A DNA stretch of 12,033 bases from CAYQTK01 sp964420375 (GCA_964420375.1 CAYQTK010000124.1:1-12033); one strand, 5' to 3'. Positions 1 through 6,593 are shown, numbered from the stretch's first letter. Numbers and translations are program-made. Notes: generated by a model not told the origin, from the letters alone.

Positions 1-1
1 G

Positions 2-205
2 GAGGGGCTGTCGTTGCTGGAGAGCTTATGCGCGCAAGAGGTGGTGATCGGCGGCGAGGGCGGCTATCTCACCGTGCCCAAACCCCGCCCGAGCCTGGCG
101 CAGCTTTTTGACGCTCTCAACATCAAACCGCCCACCAATCTCCCCCGAAGCCAAGCCCATGTAGCCACTAAACGCAAGTTCCCCTCCCGCCGCAAAACCC
201 CCTGA
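2..205 (+). pseudogene. C-terminal end of a probable transposase (5' part outside the window)
   Basis: An open frame runs in from the left edge and stops at TGA 203-205, giving the last 67 residues of a protein. The tail has a short strand-like GG-rich segment, a PSLAQLFDALNIKPP stretch and a very basic end (KRKFPSRRK). A 'LFxALxIKPP' segment followed by a Lys/Arg tail resembles the C-terminus of IS1634/IS4-type DDE transposases, but no catalytic residue lies in this piece, so the family is a memory-based guess. If correct, it marks an insertion sequence bordering the arsenic island. Whether the element is intact cannot be judged here. Codon usage and GC resemble the following genes. It could instead be the end of an unrelated host gene. 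Confidence 0.45.
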
Positions 206-270
206 AATAACTCCAATAATCACCAGTCACCACTCCGGCAAATTCAGGGGACATCCGATATAAACTCAAA

Positions 271-299
271 TTGACTGCGGACGCATTTTATGCTATATT
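271..299 (+). promoter_or_regulatory. sigma70-type promoter of the ars operon
   Basis: A -35 box TTGACT (271-276) is separated by exactly 17 bp from a -10 box TATATT (294-299), which is preceded by TGC (an extended -10 TGn). The expected transcription start is near 306, giving a short leader of about 27 nt before arsR. This is by far the best promoter match seen in the window. The -10 lies inside a palindrome, as expected for an ArsR-repressed autoregulated promoter. Confidence 0.8.
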
Positions 300-315
300 A
301 CTAATTAGTAAAATA
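294..315. promoter_or_regulatory. Palindromic ArsR operator candidate over the -10 box
   Basis: The 14-bp core TTACTAATTAGTAA (298-311) is a perfect palindrome. The symmetry extends to 294-315 with a single mismatched pair (297/312). It overlaps the -10 box and the expected transcription start just ahead of arsR, which is the classical place for a SmtB/ArsR dimer to block RNA polymerase. Binding by the adjacent ArsR is inferred from position. Confidence 0.75.
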
Positions 316-332
316 ATGCCGGAGAAAGCGAG

Positions 333-713
333 ATGAATAAAAAGCAAAAGGACAAAGCAATGCTCCGCATGAGGACCGCGGCGCAGAAGGCGGACATCTT
401 GAAGGCCCTGGCCCATCCTTTCCGGGTTTCCATCTTCGAGTCGCTCTCGGATGGAGAAAAAACCGTGGGCGAGCTGGTAGCTATACTTGGGGCCAAGGAC
501 GCCAATGTCTCCCGCCATCTTTCGGTGATGCGACAGGCAGGGGTCATCGGGTCCCGCAAGGAGGGTCTTTACGTGTATTACTCGGTCAAGCTTCCCTGCC
601 TGGTTTCCATGCTTAATTGCCTGGATGAGGGCATTTGCGTCATGGCCGACGAAAAAATGGAGCTCGCCCGCGCGGTGCGTACGTCATCCCGCGCCAAATC
701 ACGGAAGCGCTGA
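333..713 (+). CDS. arsR: ArsR/SmtB-family arsenic-responsive repressor
   Basis: 126-residue winged-helix regulator of the ArsR/SmtB family, which represses DNA in the apo form and lets go when metalloid binds. Visible features are the dimerisation/helix start LKALAHPFRVSIFESL (residues 23-38), the recognition helix with VSRHLSVMRQAGVI (59-72) and the wing GLYVYYSV (78-85). The classical ELCVC metal site of the R773 type is absent. Instead three cysteines (C89, C96, C102) cluster in the C-terminal helix region, a plausible trigonal As(III) site that evolved separately. A basic tail (RAKSRKR) ends the protein. The ATG at 333 is preceded by GGAGAAAG and sits about 27 nt after the predicted transcription start. 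First gene of the operon; presumably represses itself and the genes behind it. Confidence 0.92.
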   Translation: MNKKQKDKAMLRMRTAAQKADILKALAHPFRVSIFESLSDGEKTVGELVAILGAKDANVSRHLSVMRQAGVIGSRKEGLYVYYSVKLPCLVSMLNCLDEGICVMADEKMELARAVRTSSRAKSRKR

Positions 714-745
714 TTGAATTATTGTGAGCACGAAGGGAGGTTACA

Positions 746-1003
746 ATGCAAAACCAGGAAGTTTACGAAGACACGTTCAAGTTTCACGGACATATCTGCT
801 GGGCAAGCGCCGCAGGCGTGCGTGCCGGACTTGCTGCCATGCGGGAGCTGTCAGTGAGTCGTACCGGCAACTCCAGTGAGCTGCACTGCATAGTCGAGAT
901 AGGCGAAAATCACGGTGCTCAGTGCTTTATTGACGGAGTGCAGTCGTCATCCTGCTTTTGCTCGCCGCCAAGATGGTCTATGACCTGCTTGTCTGAGTTT
1001 TAA
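746..1003 (+). pseudogene. Truncated FmdE-family protein with an out-of-frame fusion tail
   Basis: Residues 1-68 match the N-terminal half of the FmdE family (named after formylmethanofuran dehydrogenase subunit E): FHGHIC (13-18), GVRAGLAAMREL, and a CIVEIGENHGAQCFIDGVQ segment. The family normally continues with a tGCTfGkgn motif and further domain. Here homology stops after GVQ (about base 942) and is replaced by a short low-meaning tail ending at 1003. In another frame, bases 943-996 read AVVILLLLAAKMVYDLLV-stop, a hydrophobic end typical of a membrane protein, so the site looks like a deletion joining fmdE to the 3' end of a lost membrane gene. The ATG has a good GGGAGG site. FmdE homologues are redox or metal-linked in anaerobes; this copy is probably inactive. 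Confidence 0.75.
943..996 (+). pseudogene. 3' remnant of a lost membrane-protein gene
   Basis: Read one frame away from the FmdE fragment, this stretch encodes a run of hydrophobic residues (VVILLLLAAKMVYDLLV) followed by TGA at 994-996. It looks like the last transmembrane helix of a membrane transporter, in style similar to TauE/SafE-type C-termini, but 17 residues cannot prove a family. It is followed at normal spacing by the acr3 ribosome binding site, so the original gene order may have been fmdE - transporter - acr3. Confidence 0.4.
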
Positions 1004-1021
1004 GAGTAAAGGAGAAAAAAG

Positions 1022-2092
1022 ATGCCAGCCTCTGTTCAAAACGAAAAAGCCGTGAGCAAGAAACTGTCTTTCCTGGACAGGTTTCTGACCTTATGGATAT
1101 TTCTGGCTATGGCGGTCGGAGTCGGCATGGGATACCTCTGGCCGGGCGTGGGCGATTTCTGGAACCGCTTGAGTGTGGGCACCACCAATATCCCCATTGC
1201 TATCGGACTGATCCTGATGATGTACCCTCCGCTGGCCAAGGTAAAGTACGAGGAGCTCGGCAAGGTCTTTAAAAACTATAAGATACTCGGCCTGTCCCTG
1301 GTACAGAACTGGCTTATAGGCCCGGTGCTGATGTTCTTTCTGGCCATACTCTTTTTACCTTCCTACCCGGAGTACATGGTTGGCCTTATCCTGATCGGCC
1401 TGGCCCGCTGCATCGCCATGGTCATCGTGTGGAACGACCTGGCGGAAGGAGACCCCGAGTACGCGGCCGGGCTGGTGGCCTTCAACTCCGTGTTCCAGGT
1501 GCTGTTCTTCTCGCTTTATGCCTGGGTCTTTATAACCCTGCTGCCTCCCCTGTTCGGGCTTTCCGGCGAAGTGGTGGACGTGACCATATTGGAAATAGCC
1601 AAGAGCGTGTTCATCTACCTGGGCATACCTTTTATCGCCGGGATCATCACCCGTTTCTCTTTGCTGAAGTTCAAAAGCAAAGAGTGGTATCAAGAAAAAT
1701 TCATACCCCGGATAAGCCCGATCACCTTGATAGCTCTCCTTTTCACCATCGTGGTCATGTTCTCCCTGAAAGGCGAGTACATCGTGAAGATTCCCCTCGA
1801 CGTAGTCAGGATTGCAATACCGCTTCTTATCTATTTTGTGGTCATGTTTATCGTGACCTTCCTGATGTCTAAAAAGGCGGGAGCAGACTACGAGAAGACC
1901 ACGACCCTGAGTTTTACCGCTGCGTCCAATAATTTCGAGCTGGCCATTGCGGTGGCCATTTCAGTGTTCGGCATAGAGTCGGGCGTGGCCTTTGCCGCGG
2001 TGATCGGCCCCCTGGTTGAGGTCCCGGTGTTGATTTCCCTGGTGAATCTGGCGCTGTATTTCCGGCGGAGGTTATTTGCTAAAGCGGCGTAG
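1022..2092 (+). CDS. acr3: ACR3-family arsenite efflux transporter
   Basis: 356-residue inner-membrane carrier of the ACR3 (BART superfamily) type, usual length about 350, with ten hydrophobic segments. It exports arsenite using the proton-motive force. The conserved signature GLARCIAMVIVWNDLA places the essential cysteine at C130. The second signature FTAASNNFELAIAVAI carries the conserved acidic residue E306 in the ninth helix. EVPVLISLVNLALYFRR closes the protein. The N-terminus (about 20 residues) is polar. The ATG is preceded by AAAGGAGAAAAAAG. It is the main inorganic-arsenite exporter of the locus and lies under the arsR promoter, 18 bp after the broken fmdE frame. Sequence looks complete, with no missing key residue. 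Confidence 0.95.
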   Translation: MPASVQNEKAVSKKLSFLDRFLTLWIFLAMAVGVGMGYLWPGVGDFWNRLSVGTTNIPIAIGLILMMYPPLAKVKYEELGKVFKNYKILGLSLVQNWLIGPVLMFFLAILFLPSYPEYMVGLILIGLARCIAMVIVWNDLAEGDPEYAAGLVAFNSVFQVLFFSLYAWVFITLLPPLFGLSGEVVDVTILEIAKSVFIYLGIPFIAGIITRFSLLKFKSKEWYQEKFIPRISPITLIALLFTIVVMFSLKGEYIVKIPLDVVRIAIPLLIYFVVMFIVTFLMSKKAGADYEKTTTLSFTAASNNFELAIAVAISVFGIESGVAFAAVIGPLVEVPVLISLVNLALYFRRRLFAKAA

Positions 2093-2099
2093 AAAAAGG

Positions 2100-2120
2100 G
2101 CCGTCGATTTTCGAGACGGC
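2100..2120 (+). other. Short intergenic hairpin between acr3 and the yeeE-like gene
   Basis: GCCGTC (2100-2105) and GACGGC (2115-2120) can pair around a 9-nt loop. No T-run follows on the + strand, so it is not a standard terminator for acr3. It ends 8 nt before the AGGAGG of the next gene and may only stabilise the upstream message. On the - strand the hairpin is followed by CCTTTTT, but no - strand gene is supported here. Confidence 0.35.
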
Positions 2121-2141
2121 AAGAAGTTAGGAGGTTTATGA

Positions 2142-3350
2142 ATGTCTTTGAAGGGATTAATGCAGCCGAAGTCAGTTGCTGTTTTCTCATTCATTTTAAT
2201 TTTTGCCCTTGGTATTGCCGGTGGGGTGACAGGGTATTGGGTGCTGACCGCCGTTCCCGTCGGCTTCCTGTTCGGCTTTTTCCTGGAAAAGGCCGACCTG
2301 TGCGGAGCGTCCGCCTTCAGCGAGGCGCTGATGTGGAAGGACTGGCGGAAGCTCCAGGGGATATGGGTCATCGTGGCGGTCAGCATGCTGGCTTTTGCAC
2401 TGCTTGCGGGACTGGACCTTGTCAATCTGAACCCGAAGCCGCTTCTTTGGGCCAGCTACATCGTGGGCGGGATTGTCTTCGGCGTGGGCATGGTCCTGGC
2501 CGGGGGATGCGTGAGCGGGAGCCTGTACAAGTCCGGACAAGGAAACCTGAACTCGATGGCGGCGCTTGTCGGCATACCCATCGGCATAATGGCGGTCGAA
2601 CATGGCCCTTTGCACGGGTTCCACGAAACTCTCAAGAGCTACGTAATAAAAAACGCCGACGGCGGACCGGTCACCTTCTTTTCAATCACCGGTCTCCCTT
2701 ACTGGCTGATGGCCGTCATCATCGCCGCCGCTACTTTGGGGGTTGCGGTTTATATCACAAAAAAGAGGGGGAAATCGAAGGAGGATGTAAAGGCCTCAGA
2801 TATGCCCTTCATGCAAAGGGTCCTTACGAGACCCTGGAAACCATGGCAGGCAGGAGTTGCCATCGGGCTCCTCGCAGCCTTCGCCTACCTGTCTTCGGAT
2901 GCAAGCGGCAGAAACTATCCGCTCGGCGTGACCCACGGAGTAATGCACGCCGAACTGCTGGTCACCGACGCGCCGCTCAACCACGTTTACGAGCCCAAGA
3001 AGCCGAAAACACCCGCCGCCTCCGATCAAGCAGCGCCCCCAAAGCCCGCCAAAAAAGTCTCCTGGTGGCTGATCCTGGAAATAAGCGCGCTCGTGCTGGG
3101 CTCGTTCGTGAGCGCGAGGTTATCGGGACGGGCAAAGCTTCTTCCCAAGCCGCCGGAGCAGACGGTGACCGCCTTCTTCGGAGGAGTCCTGGTGGGGACA
3201 GGGGCGGCCATAGCCCGGGGCTGCGTGGTGGGAAACATCATGAGCGGCCTGGCTCTCATGAGCGTGGGGAACCTTCTCTTCGCGGTCGTCGTGCTGCTGA
3301 CCAACTGGGCCACCACTTTCCTTTACCTGATGGGAGGACAAACCAGGTGA
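2142..3350 (+). CDS. YeeE/YedE-family (TsuA-like) sulfur-compound transporter
   Basis: 402-residue polytopic inner-membrane protein of the YeeE/YedE family, whose characterised bacterial member TsuA imports thiosulfate through a path lined by three cysteines. Cysteines here are C54 (ADLCGAS), C123 (AGGCVSGSL) and C361 (RGCVVGNIMSG). The 69-residue spacing of the first pair equals that recalled for C22/C91 of Spirochaeta TsuA; the third lies about 36 residues further away, explained by a Pro/Lys/Ala-rich insert at about 284-305 between the two halves. ATG 2142 is chosen over ATG 2138 because AGGAGG (2129-2134) is ideally spaced and the frame carries the family motifs. The role in arsenic resistance is inferred: import of thiosulfate, or transport of a thiolated arsenic species. 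Codes with acr3, 49 bp downstream. Confidence 0.85.
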   Translation: MSLKGLMQPKSVAVFSFILIFALGIAGGVTGYWVLTAVPVGFLFGFFLEKADLCGASAFSEALMWKDWRKLQGIWVIVAVSMLAFALLAGLDLVNLNPKPLLWASYIVGGIVFGVGMVLAGGCVSGSLYKSGQGNLNSMAALVGIPIGIMAVEHGPLHGFHETLKSYVIKNADGGPVTFFSITGLPYWLMAVIIAAATLGVAVYITKKRGKSKEDVKASDMPFMQRVLTRPWKPWQAGVAIGLLAAFAYLSSDASGRNYPLGVTHGVMHAELLVTDAPLNHVYEPKKPKTPAASDQAAPPKPAKKVSWWLILEISALVLGSFVSARLSGRAKLLPKPPEQTVTAFFGGVLVGTGAAIARGCVVGNIMSGLALMSVGNLLFAVVVLLTNWATTFLYLMGGQTR

Positions 3351-3503
3351 GCGGCAAAATTAAAGGCTTGAGTAGCCCATCATCATAGTAGTGCTTTGTC
3401 ACTCGAAAAAAAGGGAACAGATCCAATAAAGATCGCGGCTAAAGCCGCTCGCACGATTATTTTCTATTCCCCAAAAAGCTTTTGACAAGACAGTAGGTGA
3501 AAT
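3351..3503 (+). other. Intergenic region before arsM
   Basis: 153 bp without a gene, more AT-rich than the flanking coding sequence apart from a REP-like hairpin at 3433-3455. A TTGACA occurs at 3482-3487, but no -10 box lies at a workable distance before the arsM start. No T-tract terminator was seen. arsM may be read from the upstream operon or from an unrecognised promoter. Confidence 0.5.
3433..3455 (-). repeat. REP-like hairpin, copy 1 (upstream of arsM)
   Basis: A 23-bp sequence repeated exactly at 4340-4362, containing the inverted repeat GCGGCTAAAGCCGC. Read on the - strand it begins GTGCGAGCGGC and ends GCCGCGA, the layout of REP elements mobilised by REP-associated tyrosine transposases (GTGGGAGCGGC...-type heads in Pseudomonas and relatives). 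No RAYT gene is present in the window. Confidence 0.75.
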
Positions 3504-4304
3504 ATGATGACGAAAAAAAACGACATCCGAAAATCTGTAAGGCGAATGTACGGCGAGATTGTCGGCAAGGACCAGGGTTGTGGCTGTTCCCCTTCCAGCG
3601 GCTGTTGCAGCACTTCCTCCCCCGACCTGGATGAGCACGCCCAAAAACTGGGATACTCGAAAGAAGAGCTTTCCTCCTCGCCGGAGGGAGCCAACCTGGG
3701 CCTGGGATGCGGTAATCCCCAGGCCATAGCTTCGCTCCGGACCGGCGAGGTGGTGCTGGACCTGGGATCGGGCGCGGGCTTCGACTGTTTCCTGGCCGCG
3801 GAGAAGGCGGGCGATCAGGGCCATGTCATCGGCGTGGACATGACCGCCGAGATGGTGGCCCGGGCCCGCGAGAACGCGGAAAAAGAGAACTTTCGAAACG
3901 TGGAGTTCAGGCTGGGAGAGCTCGAACACCTGCCGGTGGCGGACGCCTCCGCGGACGTGGTTATGTCCAACTGTGTTATAAACCTCTGCCCGGACAAACA
4001 AGAGGTTTATAAAGATGCCTTCCGCGTACTTCGGCCCGGCGGCAGGCTGGCGGTGTCCGACACCGTCCGGACCGGCGAAATGCCGGCGGAGTGGAAGGAA
4101 GACGAAGGACTGCATTGCAGTTGTATCTCGGGCGCGGCGTCCGTGGAAGAAATCCGGGAGCTTCTTTATAAAGCGGGCTTCGAAAAGATCGAGGTCAAGG
4201 TCAAAACGGACAGCGGCGAGTTCATAAAAGACTGGGCGCCCGGCAGCGGCGCGGAGAACGTGATCGCTTCCGCGGAAATAACCGCGATGAAGCCGGAGCG
4301 GTGA
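3504..4304 (+). CDS. arsM: Arsenite S-adenosylmethionine methyltransferase
   Basis: 266-residue cytosolic class I methyltransferase of the ArsM/AS3MT family, making mono- and dimethylated arsenic from arsenite and SAM. The N-terminal MYGEI segment and a Cys-rich loop (C26, C28, C34, C35) precede LGLGCGNP (C69), the SAM motif DLGSGAGFDCFLAA (86-99) and the acidic D112 of GVDMT. The As(III)-binding cysteines C69, C157 (SNCVINL) and C207 (CSCISGA) match the family set; the 50-residue spacing of the last two equals that recalled for algal ArsM (C174/C224). The acidic WKEDEGLHC stretch before C207 is also typical. ATG 3504 or 3507 are both possible, after AGGTGA. The gene stands alone between two REP-like repeats, ahead of an ArsP-like exporter that would suit its trivalent methyl products. 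Confidence 0.95.
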   Translation: MMTKKNDIRKSVRRMYGEIVGKDQGCGCSPSSGCCSTSSPDLDEHAQKLGYSKEELSSSPEGANLGLGCGNPQAIASLRTGEVVLDLGSGAGFDCFLAAEKAGDQGHVIGVDMTAEMVARARENAEKENFRNVEFRLGELEHLPVADASADVVMSNCVINLCPDKQEVYKDAFRVLRPGGRLAVSDTVRTGEMPAEWKEDEGLHCSCISGAASVEEIRELLYKAGFEKIEVKVKTDSGEFIKDWAPGSGAENVIASAEITAMKPER

Positions 4305-4443
4305 ATATTTTGTTTTACGCAAAAGTAAAGAGGTGTATTTCGCGGCTAAAGCCGCTCGCACGCGACTTTTACATGGTTCTCTTAAGGATTTATGGTAACA
4401 AAAAGAGGTTAGACGTGTTGATAAATGAAAGAGGTCTTTTTCT
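4305..4443 (+). other. Intergenic region between arsM and the long permease operon
   Basis: 139 bp without a convincing gene. It holds the second REP-like hairpin and, further on, two AAAGAGGT ribosome-binding-like words (4402-4409 and 4428-4435), the second serving the permease ATG at 4444. AAAAGT (4322-4327) and ACTTTT (4365-4370) form a weak outer inverted repeat around the REP. No clear -35/-10 pair and no T-tract terminator were found, so read-through from arsM is possible. Confidence 0.5.
4340..4362 (-). repeat. REP-like hairpin, copy 2 (downstream of arsM)
   Basis: Exact 23-bp copy of the element at 3433-3455, in the same orientation, with the GCGGC-TAAA-GCCGC stem-loop. The flanks of the two copies are not alike, so they are two insertions rather than a duplicated block. 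Together they bracket arsM. Confidence 0.75.
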
Positions 4444-5682
4444 ATGAGTGATCGCAAGAAATTCATATATCTGGTCATAGCTTTTGTGGTGGCCTACTTC
4501 ATTCCCCTGGACGAAGACCGGGTGAAGTCGGGGATCATGGAAGCCTTCCTCATGCTCCAGGAGTACGCCCGGGAGCACGTCCTTCTCTGCCTGGTTCCGG
4601 CCTTCTTTATCGCGGGCGGCATTGCGGTGTTCGTCTCTCAAGCGTCGGTGATCAAGTACTTTGGGGCAGAGGCCAAGAAGATACTGGCCTATAGCGTAGC
4701 CAGCGTATCAGGGTCCATACTGGCGGTCTGTTCTTGTACCGTGCTTCCTCTTTTCACCAGCATCTATCAGCGCGGCGCCGGCATAGGACCGGCCACCGCG
4801 TTCCTCTATTCCGGCCCGGCCATCAACGTGCTGGCCATCATCCTTACCGCCCGGGTGCTCGGCTGGCAGATGGGGCTTGCCAGGGCAGTGGCTGCCGTTG
4901 TTTTTGCCTTTGTGGTCGGAATTCTCATGGCGGTGTTTTTCCAAAAGGACGACCAGGAAAGACTTGAAAACACGGACATGGAGATGATGGATTTGGAGAT
5001 GCCGCGCAAGCTCTGGCAGGACGTGGTGTTTTTCGGACTCATGATCGTGTTCCTGGTCTTCGCCAACTGGGGCGAGCCCGCTGACCCCGAAGGTGTTTGG
5101 GCGTTCATTTACGACATCAAATGGTACATCGCCGCGGGCTCGCTGGTGGCGCTGTTACCCGTTATCTGGCGCTGGTTCGAGAGGGACGAGCTTAAAGGCT
5201 GGGTGGAAGAGACTTATAACTACTCTCTTTTGATCATGCCGCTTTTGTTCATCGGGGTGCTGATCGCAGGGTTCCTGCTCGGCCGCCCCGACCACGAGGC
5301 GGTCATTCCATCGCAATACGTGGAGGCCGTGGTGGGCGCACGTCCGGACGCCTTTTTTGCGCTTACCGGAATAGAAGCCGGACCATTGAAAAGTTTCATT
5401 GAATTTGTCTGGCCGGTCTGGACCTGTTTCTTCGCTTCCATCTCCGCGGCCTTCATGTACTTCGCCACCCTGACCGAAGTCCCTATACTGGAGACCCTGA
5501 TAGGTTCGGGCATGGGCCAGGGACCGGCGCTGGCTCTCCTGCTTGCCGGGCCCGCGGTATCGCTTCCCAACATGCTGGTGATCCGGGGAGTGCTGGGCAC
5601 TAAAAAAACCTTTGTATACCTGTTACTGGTGGTAATCATGTCCACTATCGCGGGAATCGTTTACGGCTATATTTTTGATTGA
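4444..5682 (+). CDS. arsP: ArsP-like permease (DUF318/PF03773 family)
   Basis: 412-residue inner-membrane permease with about ten hydrophobic segments in two repeat halves. The first half carries VSGSILAVCSCTVLPLFTSIYQRGAGIGPATAFLYSGPAINV (residues about 88-129), including the C96-S-C98 pair. The second half has the matching SISAAFMYFATLTEVPILETLIGSGMGQGPALALLLAGPAVSLPNML near the C-terminus. A charged cytoplasmic loop (about 163-190) separates the halves. ArsP members export trivalent organoarsenicals such as methylarsenite; others of the family act on other metals, so the substrate is inferred from arsM just upstream. ATG 4444 is forced by an in-frame stop at 4425 and served by AGAGG. First gene of a compact run of genes to the window end; slightly longer than typical ArsP (roughly 310-400). 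Confidence 0.85.
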   Translation: MSDRKKFIYLVIAFVVAYFIPLDEDRVKSGIMEAFLMLQEYAREHVLLCLVPAFFIAGGIAVFVSQASVIKYFGAEAKKILAYSVASVSGSILAVCSCTVLPLFTSIYQRGAGIGPATAFLYSGPAINVLAIILTARVLGWQMGLARAVAAVVFAFVVGILMAVFFQKDDQERLENTDMEMMDLEMPRKLWQDVVFFGLMIVFLVFANWGEPADPEGVWAFIYDIKWYIAAGSLVALLPVIWRWFERDELKGWVEETYNYSLLIMPLLFIGVLIAGFLLGRPDHEAVIPSQYVEAVVGARPDAFFALTGIEAGPLKSFIEFVWPVWTCFFASISAAFMYFATLTEVPILETLIGSGMGQGPALALLLAGPAVSLPNMLVIRGVLGTKKTFVYLLLVVIMSTIAGIVYGYIFD

Positions 5683-5699
5683 ATTGAGAGGAGACGACC

Positions 5700-5912
5700 A
5701 TGCTTACCATGACCCGCAAAGTTGTTCCTTTAGAACCGGAGGAAGTGATGACGCTGGAGCGGATCGTCACCGACGGCGACCGGGACGAAGCTCTGCTCTT
5801 CCTTAAGAAGAACATCTACAAAAAACTGGCTGTCTCGCAGTCGGACCGGCTCCAGTCGCACCTGGACGGAGACAGTGATCCCTCCGGGTCCTTCCGGAAA
5901 AAGCAAGAATGA
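5700..5912 (+). CDS. Small DRDEAL protein A (unknown function)
   Basis: 70-residue soluble, charged protein, not assigned to a known function. A predicted helical core LEPEEVMTLERIVTDGDRDEALLFLKKNIYKKL (about 10-43) is followed by a polar tail. The core is shared with the product of 7381-7614 (LE.E....L.R...D.DRDEAL......Y..L), showing that the two are paralogs in one operon. The ATG follows GAGGAGA at good spacing, and the gene sits 17 bp after the permease and 15 bp before the DGC gene, so it is clearly co-transcribed. No cysteine, signal peptide or membrane segment. It could be a small adaptor or subunit for the neighbouring membrane proteins; that is a guess. Confidence 0.8.
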   Translation: MLTMTRKVVPLEPEEVMTLERIVTDGDRDEALLFLKKNIYKKLAVSQSDRLQSHLDGDSDPSGSFRKKQE

Positions 5913-5927
5913 AGGGAGGAAATACAA

Positions 5928-6317
5928 ATGTCAAAGCAAGGCGATAATTGTTGCGGCGGCTCGGTGCGGCTGATTTTCCCGTGCTCGGGGGCATCGAACA
6001 CGGGCGAGATGTGCGACCGGGCGGCGAGACTGCTCTCCGGTGAGGGCGCAGGTAAGATGTCCTGCCTGGCCGGAATCGGCGGGGGAATTGAAGGCATGAT
6101 CGAGGAGGCCAGGGAAGCGGAGAAGGTGCTGGTCCTCGACGGCTGTCAGATGGAGTGCGCCAAAAAGACCCTGGAGCAGGCGGGAATAGAGAATTTCCAA
6201 AATATCCAGATCACCGACCTGGGACTGGTCAAGGGCCAGTCGCCGGTCAGCGACGAAAACATCAGGCTGGTGACTGACAAGGGCAAGTCCGTTTTTGCCG
6301 GACAAAATCGGAAGTGA
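5928..6317 (+). CDS. DGC-domain putative zinc-binding protein
   Basis: 129-residue soluble protein matching the DGC domain (PF08859). Family landmarks are an N-terminal IFPCSGASNTGEMCDRAA (C19, C29), MSCLAGIGGG (C46), the eponymous D71-G72-C73 in VLVLDGCQMECAKKTLE, and C77. An additional C8-C9 pair lies at the very N-terminus. The family is predicted to bind zinc through four conserved cysteines and is often encoded beside thioredoxins, DUF318 permeases and arsenic or mercury genes; its biochemistry is not settled. A cysteine-rich site could also bind As(III), which is speculation. The ATG is preceded by AGGGAGG. It precedes the small thioredoxin by 27 bp and probably works in the same redox/metal-handling step. 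Confidence 0.85.
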   Translation: MSKQGDNCCGGSVRLIFPCSGASNTGEMCDRAARLLSGEGAGKMSCLAGIGGGIEGMIEEAREAEKVLVLDGCQMECAKKTLEQAGIENFQNIQITDLGLVKGQSPVSDENIRLVTDKGKSVFAGQNRK

Positions 6318-6344
6318 AAAGCATTAACGAGGAGGTAACTTGAA

Positions 6345-6593
6345 ATGGCGAAGATGAATATCAAGGTTTTAGGGCCTGGATGCGCCAATTGCAAAAAACT
6401 TTTGGAGACGACCGAGGCCGCGGTCAAAGATTCCGGCGTGGACGCCGAGGTCGAGTACGTCACCGACATGGCGGGGATCCAGAAGTACATCATGATGACG
6501 CCGGGTCTGGTGATCAACGAAAAGGTGGCCCACCAGGGCAAGCCGCTGCCCAACGCGGACAAAATCAAGAAGCTGATCCAAAAGGCCGGATAA
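6345..6593 (+). CDS. Small thioredoxin/glutaredoxin-like protein (TM0996/MTH895 type)
   Basis: 82-residue single-domain thioredoxin-fold protein, the short 'redox-active disulfide protein 2' type (PF13192). The active site is C13-A-N-C16 in LGPGCANCKKL, and the cis-proline loop is MMTPGLVINEKV. The fold ends with PNADKIKKLIQKA. It lacks a signal peptide and is therefore cytosolic. A strong GGAGG lies 9 bp before ATG 6345. Such proteins sit beside DUF318 permeases and ArsR regulators in many anaerobes and are thought to reduce disulfides or pass metalloid thiolates. In position it could play the ArsE part next to ArsF/ArsG, but that equivalence is inferred and not proved by the sequence. Confidence 0.9.
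   Translation: MAKMNIKVLGPGCANCKKLLETTEAAVKDSGVDAEVEYVTDMAGIQKYIMMTPGLVINEKVAHQGKPLPNADKIKKLIQKAG

Noticed and set aside
2100..2120. Rho-independent terminator after acr3
   Set aside because: Hairpin present but no T-run follows on the + strand.
2138..3388. A 416-codon frame starting 4 nt before the yeeE-like gene
   Set aside because: Arg-rich shadow translation; the family cysteines and helices lie in the frame starting at 2142.
3482..3510. TTGACA before arsM as a -35 box
   Set aside because: The position 17 bp downstream falls inside the coding start and has no -10-like sequence.
4415..4447. A 10-codon leader-like frame (GTG 4415, stop TGA 4445-4447) overlapping the permease start, with AGAGG upstream
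   Set aside because: Too short and of ordinary composition; no attenuator hairpins or regulatory codons accompany it, so it is likely chance.
3399..4478. Long - strand open frame of 359 codons opposite arsM
   Set aside because: It is the antisense shadow of arsM in GC-rich sequence; the + strand has clear ArsM motifs and the antisense protein has no recognisable features.
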